Assembly (NCBI GenBank): GCA_028821455.1
Contig: JAPPGE010000049.1
Span: 1-64,000, forward strand
Length of the DNA: 64,000 bases
DNA from: a bacterium
GTDB taxonomy: Bacteria > Pseudomonadota > Alphaproteobacteria > SP197
Direction: 5' to 3'
Below are positions 53,002-62,204 of the stretch, one piece after another. The position numbers and the translations under genes are program-made. The first letter of the stretch is position 1; the number at the start of each line of letters is the position of its first letter. The notes under the pieces were generated by a model. It had not been told where the DNA came from and did not search any database. It saw only the letters and a list, made by a program, of their open reading frames with translations.

Positions 53002-53901
53002 ATGGTCGACGTCTCCCACTACAGAGGCGATCTGATCGATCGCGCCAGCGAGCTGCGCCGGGATGATGAGTGGATTGCCGCCAGGCTGCGCGATCCCGCA
53101 ACCCGGCTCGTTCCCGTTCACCGGGGACGCAGCCTGCTGCGCGGCAGGAATGCGGCCTTTCTGGCGCCCGGCGATGTCGATGGATTCCCCGACGATCCCC
53201 TGATGGAGCCGATCTTTCTTGGAATCGACGAGACCGGTCCGCTGTTTGCCGTCGACATGTCGCATCTCGATGAAGGGGTTCTTGCCAACCCGGGAGAGGA
53301 CTGCGTCCTCGAGGAACTCTATGGCATCGCGACCCAGCTGTTTCGCCGCGATGCCTCGCTCCTTTCCCATGCGGCCTGGCTCGTGCGATGGCGGCGCCAC
53401 CACCGCTACTGCGGCGTGTGCGGCCATGTCACCGAATCACGGGAGGCCGGGCACGTGCGGGTCTGCACCAACGACACCTGCAGGACCCTCGCCTTTCCGA
53501 GGACCGACCCGGCCGTCATCATGGTGACCGAGTTCGCCGACCGGTGCCTGCTGGCCCGCCAGAAGAACTGGCCGGGCGGCCTGCATTCCTGCCTGGCGGG
53601 ATTCGTCGAACCCGGTGAATCGGCGGAAGAGGCCGTGGTGCGCGAGGTGCGCGAGGAATCGGGACTCGAGGTACGCGACGTGCGCTACCACGCCACCCAG
53701 CCATGGCCCTATCCGTCCTCGCTCATGCTGGGCTACTTTGCCGTCGCCACGCACGACGACGTCGTCATCGATACCGACGAGCTGGCCGCGGCGCGCTGGT
53801 TTACCCGGGAGGAACTCGTGTCGCTCCCCGCCGGTGTCGAACTGCCACGCCGCGATTCCATCGCCCGCGCCCTGATCGACGCCTGGATCGCCTCAGGCTA
53901 G
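53002..53901 (+). CDS. nudC: NAD(+) diphosphatase / RNA deNADding Nudix hydrolase
   Basis: A 299-residue NudC. The N-terminal domain is followed by a zinc ribbon (YCGVCG and CTNDTC) and FPRTDPAVIM. The Nudix box GFVEPGESAEEAVVREVREESG matches GX5EX7REUXEEXGU, and the family-specific TQPWPYPSSLM (SQPWPFPxS) confirms NADH-pyrophosphatase type. The start at MVDVSHY removes a long spurious extension of the track ORF that runs back through ffs. It lies 37 bp upstream of gloB. Confidence 0.94.
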   Translation: MVDVSHYRGDLIDRASELRRDDEWIAARLRDPATRLVPVHRGRSLLRGRNAAFLAPGDVDGFPDDPLMEPIFLGIDETGPLFAVDMSHLDEGVLANPGEDCVLEELYGIATQLFRRDASLLSHAAWLVRWRRHHRYCGVCGHVTESREAGHVRVCTNDTCRTLAFPRTDPAVIMVTEFADRCLLARQKNWPGGLHSCLAGFVEPGESAEEAVVREVREESGLEVRDVRYHATQPWPYPSSLMLGYFAVATHDDVVIDTDELAAARWFTREELVSLPAGVELPRRDSIARALIDAWIASG

Positions 53902-53938
53902 AGTGACGGCCGCCTTGCCTGTGCATGAGGAGCCGCCC

Positions 53939-54709
53939 ATGAGCCGTCTCGAGATCCACCAGATCCCGGTTCTCTCCGACAACTACGTCTATCTCGCGCA
54001 TTGCCCCGAGACCGCGGCCACGGCGGTCGTCGATCCGGCCGTCACCAAACCCGTACTCGACGCGGCCGCGGACAAGGGATGGCCCATCACGCACATCATC
54101 AACACCCACCATCACGGCGATCACACGGGCGGCAATCTCGACATCAAGAGGACCACGGGGTGCACCATTGTCGGGCCGGGACCGGACCGGGACCGCATCC
54201 CGGGGATCGACATCATGGTCGACGAGGGCGACACCTTCATGCTCGGGGCGGCCGAGGCCCGTGTCTTCTTCGTCCCCGGGCACACGCGCGGGCACATCGC
54301 CTACTGGTTCGCCGACTCGGCGGCGCTCTTCTGTGGCGACACGATGTTCGCCATGGGGTGCGGCCGGCTGTTCGAGGGAACCCCGGTCCAGATGTGGGCT
54401 TCACTGCAGAAGCTCATGGATCTGCCCGGCGACACGCGTGTCTATTGCGCCCACGAGTACACCCAGGCCAACGGCCGGTTTGCGCTCACGGTCGATCCGC
54501 AGAACACCGATCTCGTGCGCCGCATGGCGGTTGTCGACGACATGCGCTCCAGGGATCTGCCGACAGTTCCCTCGACCATCGCCGAGGAACGGGCGACCAA
54601 CCCCTTCCTCAGGCCGCGCAGTCCGCTTGTCATGAAGGCCCTCGGCATGGAGGGCGCCGATCCGGTGACGGTGTTCGCCGAACTGCGCGCCCGCAAGGAC
54701 AGGTTCTGA
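53939..54709 (+). CDS. gloB: hydroxyacylglutathione hydrolase (glyoxalase II)
   Basis: A 256-residue metallo-beta-lactamase-fold enzyme hydrolysing S-lactoylglutathione in methylglyoxal detoxification. The binuclear metal motif THHHGDHTGG, the His in VPGHTRGHIAYW, the bridging Asp in ALFCGDTMFAMGCGRLFEG and the C-terminal His in YCAHEYTQAN are present. The glyoxalase-specific C-terminal helical domain follows (RATNPFLR). AGGAG lies six bases before the ATG at 53939. Confidence 0.95.
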   Translation: MSRLEIHQIPVLSDNYVYLAHCPETAATAVVDPAVTKPVLDAAADKGWPITHIINTHHHGDHTGGNLDIKRTTGCTIVGPGPDRDRIPGIDIMVDEGDTFMLGAAEARVFFVPGHTRGHIAYWFADSAALFCGDTMFAMGCGRLFEGTPVQMWASLQKLMDLPGDTRVYCAHEYTQANGRFALTVDPQNTDLVRRMAVVDDMRSRDLPTVPSTIAEERATNPFLRPRSPLVMKALGMEGADPVTVFAELRARKDRF

Positions 54710-54729
54710 ACCCACGTGCCGGCGGCGGA

Positions 54730-55611
54730 TCAGCCGCTGGCGTCACCACCATGGCTGCTCCACCACGCCGTCCACCGGTCGTAGTCCGGTCCGATATCGG
54801 CGCCGGTGATGGTGCGCAGTGACCACGAGGAGAACCAGCGAACGTCCTGCGAGGAGTCCTGGAGGGCCTCGATCAGCGCAGTGACCGCCGCCGGGTCACC
54901 GATGCGGCCAAGCGACCATGCCGCCTCCCAGCGAACGCGGTCATGTTCGTCCTCGAGGGCCTCGACGAGCGCCGGCACGGCCGCCGGGTCGGTGGTGTCG
55001 CCGAGGGCCGAGGCCACCGAAAAGCGCACTTCATGGCCCGGTTCGTCGAGAGCGGGGAGAACGCTCGCCACTCCCCAGACATCGATCATGACGTTGACCA
55101 GCGCCTCGAGAAAGCCGTCCGGCTTCACCAGCGCTTCACGAAACGGAGCATTCTCCGGCTTCTCGTAGCCGTGATCGATCAGGACCTCGAAGGGACGTTC
55201 GACCGTGGACGTGAAGAGCCGCATGCTTTCGCTCGCCCCGGGACCTGTGATCGTCACATCGCCCGCAAGGTCGGCGCCGGTGTAGAGATAGGTTCTCTCA
55301 CGGCCAATGTAGAGCCTGCCGAGTGCCCGCCCCTCCAGGGAGACCCGGAGTTCCCAGCTCTCGCCGTCGGCGTCACCGTCGAGGGGCTCGATGTCCGCCG
55401 CCAGGAGCATGTCCTCGGCATAGTCGATGAGCGGCAGCTCATAGTCCTCCAGAATGTGGGGCTCGGGCAGTGACGCCTTGCGGTACTCGAACACCTGTTC
55501 GATGGTGATCACGACCACATCGGGGAGCGGCGCCCGGGAGGCGTCGGAGCGGGAAGGCGCCAGCACGAGGCCGGCGACGGCAACCAGGATGAAGAGCGCA
55601 CGCCTGGACAT
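54730..55611 (-). CDS. exported HEAT-repeat protein
   Basis: A 293-residue protein with an N-terminal signal peptide (ALFILVAVAGLVLAPSRSDAS). An all-beta-looking middle part of unknown type (residues about 30-165) is followed by three HEAT / PBS-lyase-like repeats at the C terminus. These have the pattern HEVRFSVASALGD..DPAAVPALVEALED, then DRVRWEAAWSLGRIGDPAAVTALIEALQD and a third SQDVRWFSSWSLRTITG. HEAT repeats usually bind partner proteins. It lies next to another exported repeat protein on the same strand. I cannot assign a function. Confidence 0.8.
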   Translation of the reverse strand: MSRRALFILVAVAGLVLAPSRSDASRAPLPDVVVITIEQVFEYRKASLPEPHILEDYELPLIDYAEDMLLAADIEPLDGDADGESWELRVSLEGRALGRLYIGRERTYLYTGADLAGDVTITGPGASESMRLFTSTVERPFEVLIDHGYEKPENAPFREALVKPDGFLEALVNVMIDVWGVASVLPALDEPGHEVRFSVASALGDTTDPAAVPALVEALEDEHDRVRWEAAWSLGRIGDPAAVTALIEALQDSSQDVRWFSSWSLRTITGADIGPDYDRWTAWWSSHGGDASG

Positions 55612-55649
55612 GACACGGCCATTCTAGACCGCATCACCGGGTGGAGTCC

Positions 55650-56345
55650 CTACCTAGTCTCTGCTTCCAGCCAATCCTTCAAGGCGGCCGCGCCGCGTTC
55701 CCGCGTGGTGTCATCGAGAGTGCTCTCAAGGCTGGCCAGGTTCGTCGACGCGATGTCGTCACCCGCCCGGGCAGCGAGGCTGAGCCACAGATAGGCGCCG
55801 ACGGGGTCGAATGGTTCCACGGTCAGGAGCAGGAATCCGAGAAGCGACATCGCATCCCGTTCCCCGGCCCCGGCCGCCGCTTCAAGAAGTGTCCGGGCAC
55901 CGTCCGGATCCGCCGGACCCCCTTTCGCCTCGAGAAGCAGGCGGGCAAGGCGCACCCTCGCCCGGTCGTGTTCCTGTGCGGCAGCCTCGCCGTACCAGTG
56001 CCGTGCCTCTGCCAGATCAACGGGGAAGGGATTCGGGTCTCCCCATACATGGCCGAATGTCGATCCGGTCTCGTAGCCATAGCCCAGGAGGAACTGCGCC
56101 TCGGCGTTGCCCGCCTCGGCTTCGACGCGATACCACGTCATCGCCTCGACAAAGGTCTCGGGAACTTCCGCAGCAACGGGCAGCCCCGACCACCCGGTCA
56201 CCAAGGCTGCAAGCACGACAAGTCGCGTGTGTCGGAGGGTTCCATTCACCAGGCCCAAAACAGTCACTCCCGCCCTGATCAGCTCATCCAGGCAGCACGG
56301 CGATGCCAACAGTCCTGAAGCCTCATGAACCGGCCGAGCGTTCAT
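55650..56345 (-). CDS. Sel1-like repeat protein, probably exported
   Basis: About 231 residues with Sel1-like tandem helical repeats: EAEAGNAEAQFLLGYGYETG, then EARHWYGEAAAQEHDRARVRLARLLLEA and GERDAMSLLGFLLL, ending AYLWLSLAARAGDDIAS. A hydrophobic stretch VVLAALVTGWSGLPVAAE looks like a signal peptide. The ATG at 56345 has GGAGAG well placed but puts this stretch about 35 residues inside; a GTG at 56249 would make it N-terminal. Sel1 proteins mediate protein interactions in envelope or signalling complexes. Confidence 0.75.
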   Translation of the reverse strand: MNARPVHEASGLLASPCCLDELIRAGVTVLGLVNGTLRHTRLVVLAALVTGWSGLPVAAEVPETFVEAMTWYRVEAEAGNAEAQFLLGYGYETGSTFGHVWGDPNPFPVDLAEARHWYGEAAAQEHDRARVRLARLLLEAKGGPADPDGARTLLEAAAGAGERDAMSLLGFLLLTVEPFDPVGAYLWLSLAARAGDDIASTNLASLESTLDDTTRERGAAALKDWLEAETR

Positions 56346-56416
56346 ATTACTCTCCAACCACGGGGATTGACCACTGTTTTGACGCCTGCAGATGGGGACA
56401 CTCTCGCGGCGGGGCG

Positions 56417-57370
56417 TCAGCCGGAATCGTCACGGCCAGCGAGGGTCTGCAGCAGGTGAAGGGCGGCATCGTCGATTCCCCTGGTACCGTCTGCCACGGC
56501 ATCGGCAAGGTCGGTCAACCCGGGGTGGCGAAGAGCCCGTTCACGGGCCAGCACCAGGGCCGTCTCGATGATGTCCTGGCGCAGGCCATGCCGGGTGCGC
56601 CGTGGCGATTGCCCGCCACGATGACCCTTGTCAACGAGGAGACCGGCAAGCTCGCCAACCCCGTCGCCGCGCGTGGCGACCGTCATGAGGACCGGAGGCA
56701 CGTGTTCGCCTCTCCAGGACACTGCCGCCTCCAGTGCGGCCTTCGCGGCAAGTGCGCCTGGCTGATCGGCCTTGTTGACGACAATCAGATCCACGGTCTC
56801 CAGAATCCCGGCCTTTGCCGCCTGGATGTCGTCGCCGGACCCGGACGGCCACACCAGGATGCTCCAGTCCGCCAGGCGGGTGATGCCGGTCTCGGACTGG
56901 CCCGAGCCGACCGTCTCGACGATGATGATGTCGCAGCCGGCAGCATCCATCACGTCGATGACGCGTGACGTCGTCGCCGCGAGACCGTCCGGTCGGCCCC
57001 TGGAGGCGTGGCTGCGGATGAAGACCCCGCGGTCGGCAGAGTGGCCGGACATGCGGATGCGGTCTCCGAGAAGGGCGCCCCCGGTCACGGAACTCGACGG
57101 ATCGACGGCGAGGACCGCGACCAGCCTCGAGCTGCGGCGGAACTCCCGCACCAGGGCGTCCGTCAGCGTTGACTTCCCGGCGCCGGGAGGGCCGGTCAGT
57201 CCCAGGACGAACGCATTGCCGGCTTGCGCGCGCGCGGTCTCGATGATCGCGGAAGCGTCCGGATAGTCGTTTTCCACGGCGGTAATGGCACGGGCGACGG
57301 ATGCGCGCTCGCCCCGCCTCATGGCGCCAACCCAGGAAGGAGTGTCCGGCACGCAAGCAGGATCTGTCAT
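56417..57370 (-). CDS. meaB: methylmalonyl-CoA mutase-associated GTPase MeaB
   Basis: A 317-residue G3E-family P-loop GTPase. Walker A is LGLTGPPGAGKSTLTDALV, followed by VLAVDPSSSVTGGALLGDRIRM, VETVGSGQSET and NKADQPGA. MeaB proteins protect and reload adenosylcobalamin on methylmalonyl-CoA mutase. The mutase itself is not in the window. Propionyl-CoA from valine degradation would feed that pathway. The start at MTDPACVPD has a family-like length; the track start is 12 codons earlier. Confidence 0.92.
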   Translation of the reverse strand: MTDPACVPDTPSWVGAMRRGERASVARAITAVENDYPDASAIIETARAQAGNAFVLGLTGPPGAGKSTLTDALVREFRRSSRLVAVLAVDPSSSVTGGALLGDRIRMSGHSADRGVFIRSHASRGRPDGLAATTSRVIDVMDAAGCDIIIVETVGSGQSETGITRLADWSILVWPSGSGDDIQAAKAGILETVDLIVVNKADQPGALAAKAALEAAVSWRGEHVPPVLMTVATRGDGVGELAGLLVDKGHRGGQSPRRTRHGLRQDIIETALVLARERALRHPGLTDLADAVADGTRGIDDAALHLLQTLAGRDDSG

Positions 57371-57425
57371 GGCAGGGGAGAATACTCCTGCCGGCGGGAC
57401 CGGCAACCGGCCGCCCGTGGAGAAT

Positions 57426-57845
57426 TCAGGGATTCCCGTCCCCGAGGGACATCAGGTAGGCGATCACGTCGGCGCGCTCGTCCTCGTCCTTCAGCTTGAA
57501 GACCATCTTGTTGCGCACCCTGGTGGCGTCCAGCGTTTCCTTGAGGAAGGCCTTGGGATCCGCGATGTAGGCGTCCACCAGTTCCGGCGTCCACACGAGA
57601 CCCGCCTCGCCGGCCTCGATCATGCTGGTGGAGAACCTGTAGTCCACCGTTCCCGCCTGGCGCCCGAAGAGACCGAGCAGGTTCGGACCGGTCGGCTTCG
57701 TCCTTCCGGCCTCGACCGAGTGGCAGGCCTTGCATTTCCGGAACACCTTCTCGCCGCGCACGGGATCTCCCGGCGTGAAGGCCACGCTGAAGGTGGTGAA
57801 CAGGATCACCGCCAGCAACCCGGAAAGGAACGCGGCACGCATCAT
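57426..57845 (-). CDS. class I cytochrome c
   Basis: A 139-residue exported protein with a signal or anchor segment (FLSGLLAVILFTTFSVAFT), the haem-attachment site CKACH in GEKVFRKCKACHSVEAG, and the axial Met in RNKMVFKL near the C terminus. The overall pattern (TGPNLLGLFGRQAGTVDYRFS, then VWTPELVDAYIADPKAFL) is that of small mitochondrial-type cytochromes c/c2. It would carry electrons in the periplasm. It sits between meaB and the divergent regulator. Confidence 0.9.
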   Translation of the reverse strand: MMRAAFLSGLLAVILFTTFSVAFTPGDPVRGEKVFRKCKACHSVEAGRTKPTGPNLLGLFGRQAGTVDYRFSTSMIEAGEAGLVWTPELVDAYIADPKAFLKETLDATRVRNKMVFKLKDEDERADVIAYLMSLGDGNP

Positions 57846-58081
57846 GTCTTTCTCTCTTCAGGATACACCGATCGCCGGTACGGGTTCTCGCCTTCCACCA
57901 TGATGGGAGCGATCCCCCGACACGCCTACCTTGTCCGTCAGGGATGTCGATGTCGACTCCGCGGCTCTTGTCTTTCAGGGCCGGGTGCCGGGTTGCCATG
58001 ACAATTCCCTTCATTGACAAACCATTGAGCGTGGTTCAATTCCGCGTGTGGTGTCGTGTCCCTCAAGCCAACGGTGATCGG

Positions 58082-58774
58082 ATGGTCTCTGCCAAACGCT
58101 CTCGACAACGCAAGCAGTCCGGCGGGGAGGAGGCGCAGTCGGCTCTCAACCTCGTCGAGTTCGCGGCTGATCGCCTTGGCAGCCATGAACCGTCGTCCGA
58201 CCTCAAGGTCGCGATCGGCCAGGAATTGCGATACTGGCGCAACCATCGCGGCCTGACCGGCGTGAAGCTCGCCGATCTCTCGGGCGTGTCGGCGGGCATG
58301 CTGACCAAGATCGAGAAGGGAGACGTGGCGCCCTCGATCCAGACGCTCGTGCGCATTGCCGACGCGCTCGAGGTCCCCACCTCGATGTTCTTCCATCGCC
58401 TGAACAGGCGCCCGTCGGTTAACTTCGTTCCCGCGGGCAAGGGACTGGTGACCGACCGCAGCGGGAACCGCGGCAACCAGGTCTACGAGCTGCTCGCCCA
58501 CAACCTGCACCACACCATGGGTATCGAGCCCTTCCTGGTCACGATGGACGCCAGTGCCGAACCCTACCCGGTGCTGCAGGAGGAAGGTTTCAAGTTCCTC
58601 CACATGCAGCAGGGCGAGGTGATCTATCGCCACGGGCACCGGACCTTCCACCTGCGGCCCGGCGATTCGCTGACCTTCGATGCGATGGCGCCACACGGGG
58701 CGGAGAAACTGCTGACGGAGAGCGCCACCTGGCTCTCCGTCGGTTTCTATCCTCACATTCACAATGCACGATAG
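58082..58774 (+). CDS. XRE-family transcriptional regulator with C-terminal cupin domain
   Basis: A 230-residue regulator. An N-terminal basic tail precedes a helix-turn-helix at about residues 45-100 (IGQELRYWRNHRGLTGVKLADLSGVSAGMLTKIEKGDVAPSIQTL). A cupin domain follows with KFLHMQQGEVIYRHGHRTFHLRPGDSLTFDAMAPHG. Such proteins usually sense a small metabolite and control a neighbouring catabolic operon. It lies 205 bp upstream of the flavoprotein operon on the same strand. The start at MVSAKRSR follows TTGACA (58017-58022) and an ATTGA...TCAAT dyad that could be an autoregulatory site. Confidence 0.88.
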   Translation: MVSAKRSRQRKQSGGEEAQSALNLVEFAADRLGSHEPSSDLKVAIGQELRYWRNHRGLTGVKLADLSGVSAGMLTKIEKGDVAPSIQTLVRIADALEVPTSMFFHRLNRRPSVNFVPAGKGLVTDRSGNRGNQVYELLAHNLHHTMGIEPFLVTMDASAEPYPVLQEEGFKFLHMQQGEVIYRHGHRTFHLRPGDSLTFDAMAPHGAEKLLTESATWLSVGFYPHIHNAR

Positions 58775-58904
58775 GACGGTCCCGGAGGACCAGACGCCTG
58801 CGCGCAAGGCTGAGGAACCAGGTGACCTCGCTCAGCCGTGACGCCTAGCGAGAGAAGAAGGTTGCATCGTGCCCGCGGTCCGCACACACGACCACACAAA
58901 GACC

Positions 58905-58933
58905 TTGACTGTCATGCAATGCAATTGATCAGA
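58905..58933 (+). promoter_or_regulatory. possible promoter of the 59-64 kb catabolic operon
   Basis: TTGACT (58905-58910) is followed after 17 bp by ATCAGA, a weak -10. The spacer contains TGCAATGCAATTG, a short direct repeat that could bind the XRE-cupin regulator. It lies about 45 bp upstream of the first structural gene. Inference. Confidence 0.35.
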
Positions 58934-58979
58934 TAGAAATGTTGGTCTCTCCCCTTCCCGGAAGGTCACGGCACCGCGC

Positions 58980-61058
58980 ATGACCCGCGATCCACGCCAC
59001 GACATTCTCTTCGAGCCGGTGCGCATCGGACCGGTCACGGCTCCGAATCGCTTCTATCAGACCCCCCAGTGCAGCGGCATGGGGCGGAACTATCCCTCTT
59101 CGTGGGCCGTGATGCGCGGCATCAAGGCCGAGGGTGGCTGGGGGGTGGTCTTCGCCGAGCAGTGCGACTTTCATCACAGCACCGACAACCCGCGCAACGT
59201 GCGCCTGTGGGATGCGCAGGACCTCGGCATCGTCACCCGCATGGTCGAGGAGGTGCACGCCCAGGGCAGTCTCGCGGGCCTCATGCTGGCGCACAACGGT
59301 TTCGTCACGCCCAACCTGATCAGCCGTGAAACGCCCCTGGCGCCCTCGATGATGCCGTTGTTCGGCACCGCTCCCGGTCATGCCCGTCCACTCGACAAGG
59401 CCGACATCCGCACCCTGCGCCAGGCGCACCGAAGCGCCGCGCTGCTCGCCTGCGAGGCAGGCTTCGACATCGTCAACGTCTATGCCGGCCATGACCTGGC
59501 GCTGCCCATGCACTTCATCGCAAAGCGCTACAATCAACGCCGTGACGAATACGGCGGAAGTCTCGCGAACCGGGCGCGCCTGCTCAGGGAACTGATCGAG
59601 GACACGAAGGAGGCGATCGGCCACCGCTGCGCCGTCGGCGTGCGCTTCGCCGTCGACGAGTTGATGGGCGAGGCCGGAATCACCTGCGAGGGCGAGGGCC
59701 GCGAGGTCGTCGAGATGCTGGCGGAGCTGCCCGATATCTGGGATGTCAACGTGTCGCCGTGGGCCAACGACTCGATCACGTCGCGCTTCGGCGAGGAGGG
59801 TTCCCAGGAACGGTATGTCGCCTTCGTCAAGCAGGTGACGACAAAGCCGGTCGTCGGTGTCGGACGGTTCACCAGTCCGGACACCATGGTTTCGCAGATC
59901 AGGCGCGGCATCCTCGACATGATCGGCGCGGCACGTCCGACGATCGCCGACCCCTTCCTGCCGCGGAAGATCGAGGAAGGGCGGCCGGAGGACATCCGCG
60001 AGTGCATCGGCTGCAATGTCTGCACCACCAACAACTTCATGATGGTGCCGATCCGCTGCACCCAGAATCCGACGATGGGCGAGGAGTGGCGCCGCGGCTG
60101 GCACCCGGAGCGCATTCCCCCGAAGTCGACGGCCGACAGCGTTCTGATCATCGGCGCCGGTCCGGCAGGCCTGGAAGCGGCTCGTGCCCTGGGCCAGCGG
60201 GGTTACGACGTCATGCTGGCCGAGGCGAGGCGCGAGCCGGGCGGCCGGGTGAGCCGCGAATCGCGCCTGCCAGGACTTGCCGCCTGGGCGCGCGTGCGCG
60301 ACTGGCGCCTGGGTCAGATCGCCAGGATGGCCAATGTCGAGATGTTCCTCGAGAGTCCCATGGCGGCCGCCGACGTGCTGGAGACCGGCGCAACGCTCGT
60401 CGGCGTCGCGACCGGCGCGTCCTGGCGGCGCGACGGAGTCGGCCGCCACCACCGCAGTCCGGTGGCAGGCAGTGAACGTCCACACGTCATGACGCCGGAC
60501 GATCTCATGGACGGGAGAGAGACCACAGGCCACGTGGTGATCTGGGACGACGATCACAATTACATGGCAAGCGTGCTCGCCGAACTGCTCGTCAATTCGG
60601 GCTGCACCGTGACCATCGTCACACCCCAGGCCTCGGTCTCGGCCTACACGCAGTACACCCTGGAGTTCGATCACATTCACCGCCGCCTGGCCAGGCTCGG
60701 CGTCGCCATCGTCGGCCACCATGCCGTGACGCGAATCGCCGACGGTGGCGTGGATCTTGCGAACGTGCACGGCGGATCCGATTCCACACTCGACTGCGAC
60801 GGCGTGGTGATGGTGACGGGCCAGGAGCCGAACGACGCCCTTTGCCGGGAACTCGCGGCCCTGGCGGACGGGCCGCGTTCGGTCGCCATTGGCGACAGTC
60901 TCGCACCGTCTTTCATTGCGGCTGCGGTCTATGCGGGTCATCGCTTCGCCCGCGACCTCAGATTCGATTTGAGCGCCACCACGCCCTTCCTGCGCGAGGA
61001 CGTCGCGATGGCGCCGCGACCACAGCCAGAGCGCGTCGCCATCCAGGGCAGCGGCTGA
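58980..61058 (+). CDS. trimethylamine/dimethylamine dehydrogenase-like iron-sulfur flavoprotein
   Basis: A 692-residue Old-Yellow-Enzyme-plus-FAD-domain protein. Residues 1 to about 340 form the FMN barrel (NRFYQTPQCSGMG, IKAEGGWGVVFAEQC, RFGVD-like VRFAVDELMG, GAARPTIADPFLPRKIEEGR). The cluster ligands are in CIGCNVCTTN and RCTQNP. A dinucleotide domain follows with VLIIGAGPAGLEAARALGQRGYDV. The Cys in PQCSGMG matches the position of the covalent FMN Cys in trimethylamine dehydrogenase, and VYAGHD keeps the Tyr/His pair. Related enzymes demethylate dimethylglycine or stachydrine. The substrate is probably a methylated amine or betaine; the downstream CoA genes suggest its carbon skeleton is then degraded as a CoA ester. 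Confidence 0.85.
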   Translation: MTRDPRHDILFEPVRIGPVTAPNRFYQTPQCSGMGRNYPSSWAVMRGIKAEGGWGVVFAEQCDFHHSTDNPRNVRLWDAQDLGIVTRMVEEVHAQGSLAGLMLAHNGFVTPNLISRETPLAPSMMPLFGTAPGHARPLDKADIRTLRQAHRSAALLACEAGFDIVNVYAGHDLALPMHFIAKRYNQRRDEYGGSLANRARLLRELIEDTKEAIGHRCAVGVRFAVDELMGEAGITCEGEGREVVEMLAELPDIWDVNVSPWANDSITSRFGEEGSQERYVAFVKQVTTKPVVGVGRFTSPDTMVSQIRRGILDMIGAARPTIADPFLPRKIEEGRPEDIRECIGCNVCTTNNFMMVPIRCTQNPTMGEEWRRGWHPERIPPKSTADSVLIIGAGPAGLEAARALGQRGYDVMLAEARREPGGRVSRESRLPGLAAWARVRDWRLGQIARMANVEMFLESPMAAADVLETGATLVGVATGASWRRDGVGRHHRSPVAGSERPHVMTPDDLMDGRETTGHVVIWDDDHNYMASVLAELLVNSGCTVTIVTPQASVSAYTQYTLEFDHIHRRLARLGVAIVGHHAVTRIADGGVDLANVHGGSDSTLDCDGVVMVTGQEPNDALCRELAALADGPRSVAIGDSLAPSFIAAAVYAGHRFARDLRFDLSATTPFLREDVAMAPRPQPERVAIQGSG

Positions 61059-61061
61059 CAC

Positions 61062-62204
61062 ATGACCGGGTCCGCCAGACCCGAACTCCCGCTCGCCGGC
61101 CACAAGGTCGTCGAGATCGGCTCGTCGGTCGCCGCGCCCTACGCGACGTGGATCCTTGGCATGCTGGGCGCCGACGTGATCAAGGTGGAGAACGCCGAAG
61201 GAGGCGACGACGCCCGGCGCTGGGGCCGCATTTTGCCCGATGGACGGTCGTCCTTCTTTCTTGCGCTCAATGGCAACAAGCGCTCGGTACGGGTCAACCT
61301 CAAGGACGAGGCCGATCGCGCCTGGCTCGCCCGGTCGTGCGCCGGGGCCGACGTCGTCATACAGAACATGCGGCCCAACAAGATCGCGCGCTATGGCCTT
61401 GACGGGCCCTCACTGGTCGCGGCCAACACGCGCCTGGTCTACTGCAACCTCGGTGCCTTTGGCGCCACGGGACCCATGAAGGACCGGCCCGGCTACGATC
61501 CCCTGATGCAGGCCGCCGGTGGCATCATGAGCGTCACCGGCGAGCCTGACCGGCCGCCCGTGCGCGTCGGCGTGTCGATCGTCGACATGGGAACGGGCAT
61601 GTGGTGCGGCATCGGCATCCTTGCTGCGCTCTACGCGCGCGAGCACACCGGGCGAGGCTGCATCGTCGATGCCTCGCTCTACGAGACCGCGCTCGGCTGG
61701 GTCGCGAACCAGGCCGCCATGGTGCAGGTCGACGGTGTCAACCCGGAAAAGGTCGGTTCGGGGGCGCGTGGCCTGGCGCCCTACCAGGCCTATCGCTGCC
61801 GTGACGGCTGGCTGGTCGTGAGCGCGCCCAACGACCGTCTCTTCGAACGGCTGGCCGGGGCGCTCGGTCATCCCGAGTGGCCGGGGGACGAACGCTTCTC
61901 AGGCAACCAGAAGCGCTACGCCAACCTCGGCGACCTCAACGCGCTCATCGAGCCGATCCTCGCAGCCCGGACCCGCGATCACTGGATCGGCGTGCTCGAT
62001 GACGCCGGCGTGCCCTGCGCGCCGGTGCGGGAGATCACCGAGATGCTGGCCGATCCACAGACCGAGGCTCTCGGCATTGTCCAGCGTCTGGGCGCGGAAA
62101 TTCCGCTGATCGGCCTGCCGCTCAGTTTCGACGGTGTCCGGCCGCCGCTGCGCAGCCTGCCGCCGGATCTCGGCGAGCACGACGCACTGAAGGAGGCGGA
62201 ATGA
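61062..62204 (+). CDS. CaiB/BaiF class III CoA-transferase
   Basis: A 380-residue family III CoA-transferase. The opening LAGHKVVEIGSSVAAPYATWILGMLGADVIKVE binds CoA, NLKDEADRAWLARSCAGADVVIQNMRP follows, and the catalytic Asp is in VSIVDMGTGMWCGIGILAAL. It would activate an organic acid by transfer of CoA. It starts three bases after the flavoprotein stop and overlaps the next gene by four bases, so it belongs to the same operon. Confidence 0.92.
   Translation: MTGSARPELPLAGHKVVEIGSSVAAPYATWILGMLGADVIKVENAEGGDDARRWGRILPDGRSSFFLALNGNKRSVRVNLKDEADRAWLARSCAGADVVIQNMRPNKIARYGLDGPSLVAANTRLVYCNLGAFGATGPMKDRPGYDPLMQAAGGIMSVTGEPDRPPVRVGVSIVDMGTGMWCGIGILAALYAREHTGRGCIVDASLYETALGWVANQAAMVQVDGVNPEKVGSGARGLAPYQAYRCRDGWLVVSAPNDRLFERLAGALGHPEWPGDERFSGNQKRYANLGDLNALIEPILAARTRDHWIGVLDDAGVPCAPVREITEMLADPQTEALGIVQRLGAEIPLIGLPLSFDGVRPPLRSLPPDLGEHDALKEAE

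Noticed and set aside
52861-53427. Minus-strand ORF overlapping ffs and the nudC 5' end
   Set aside because: The conserved SRP RNA and the NudC frame fully explain the sequence; the ORF is a shadow.
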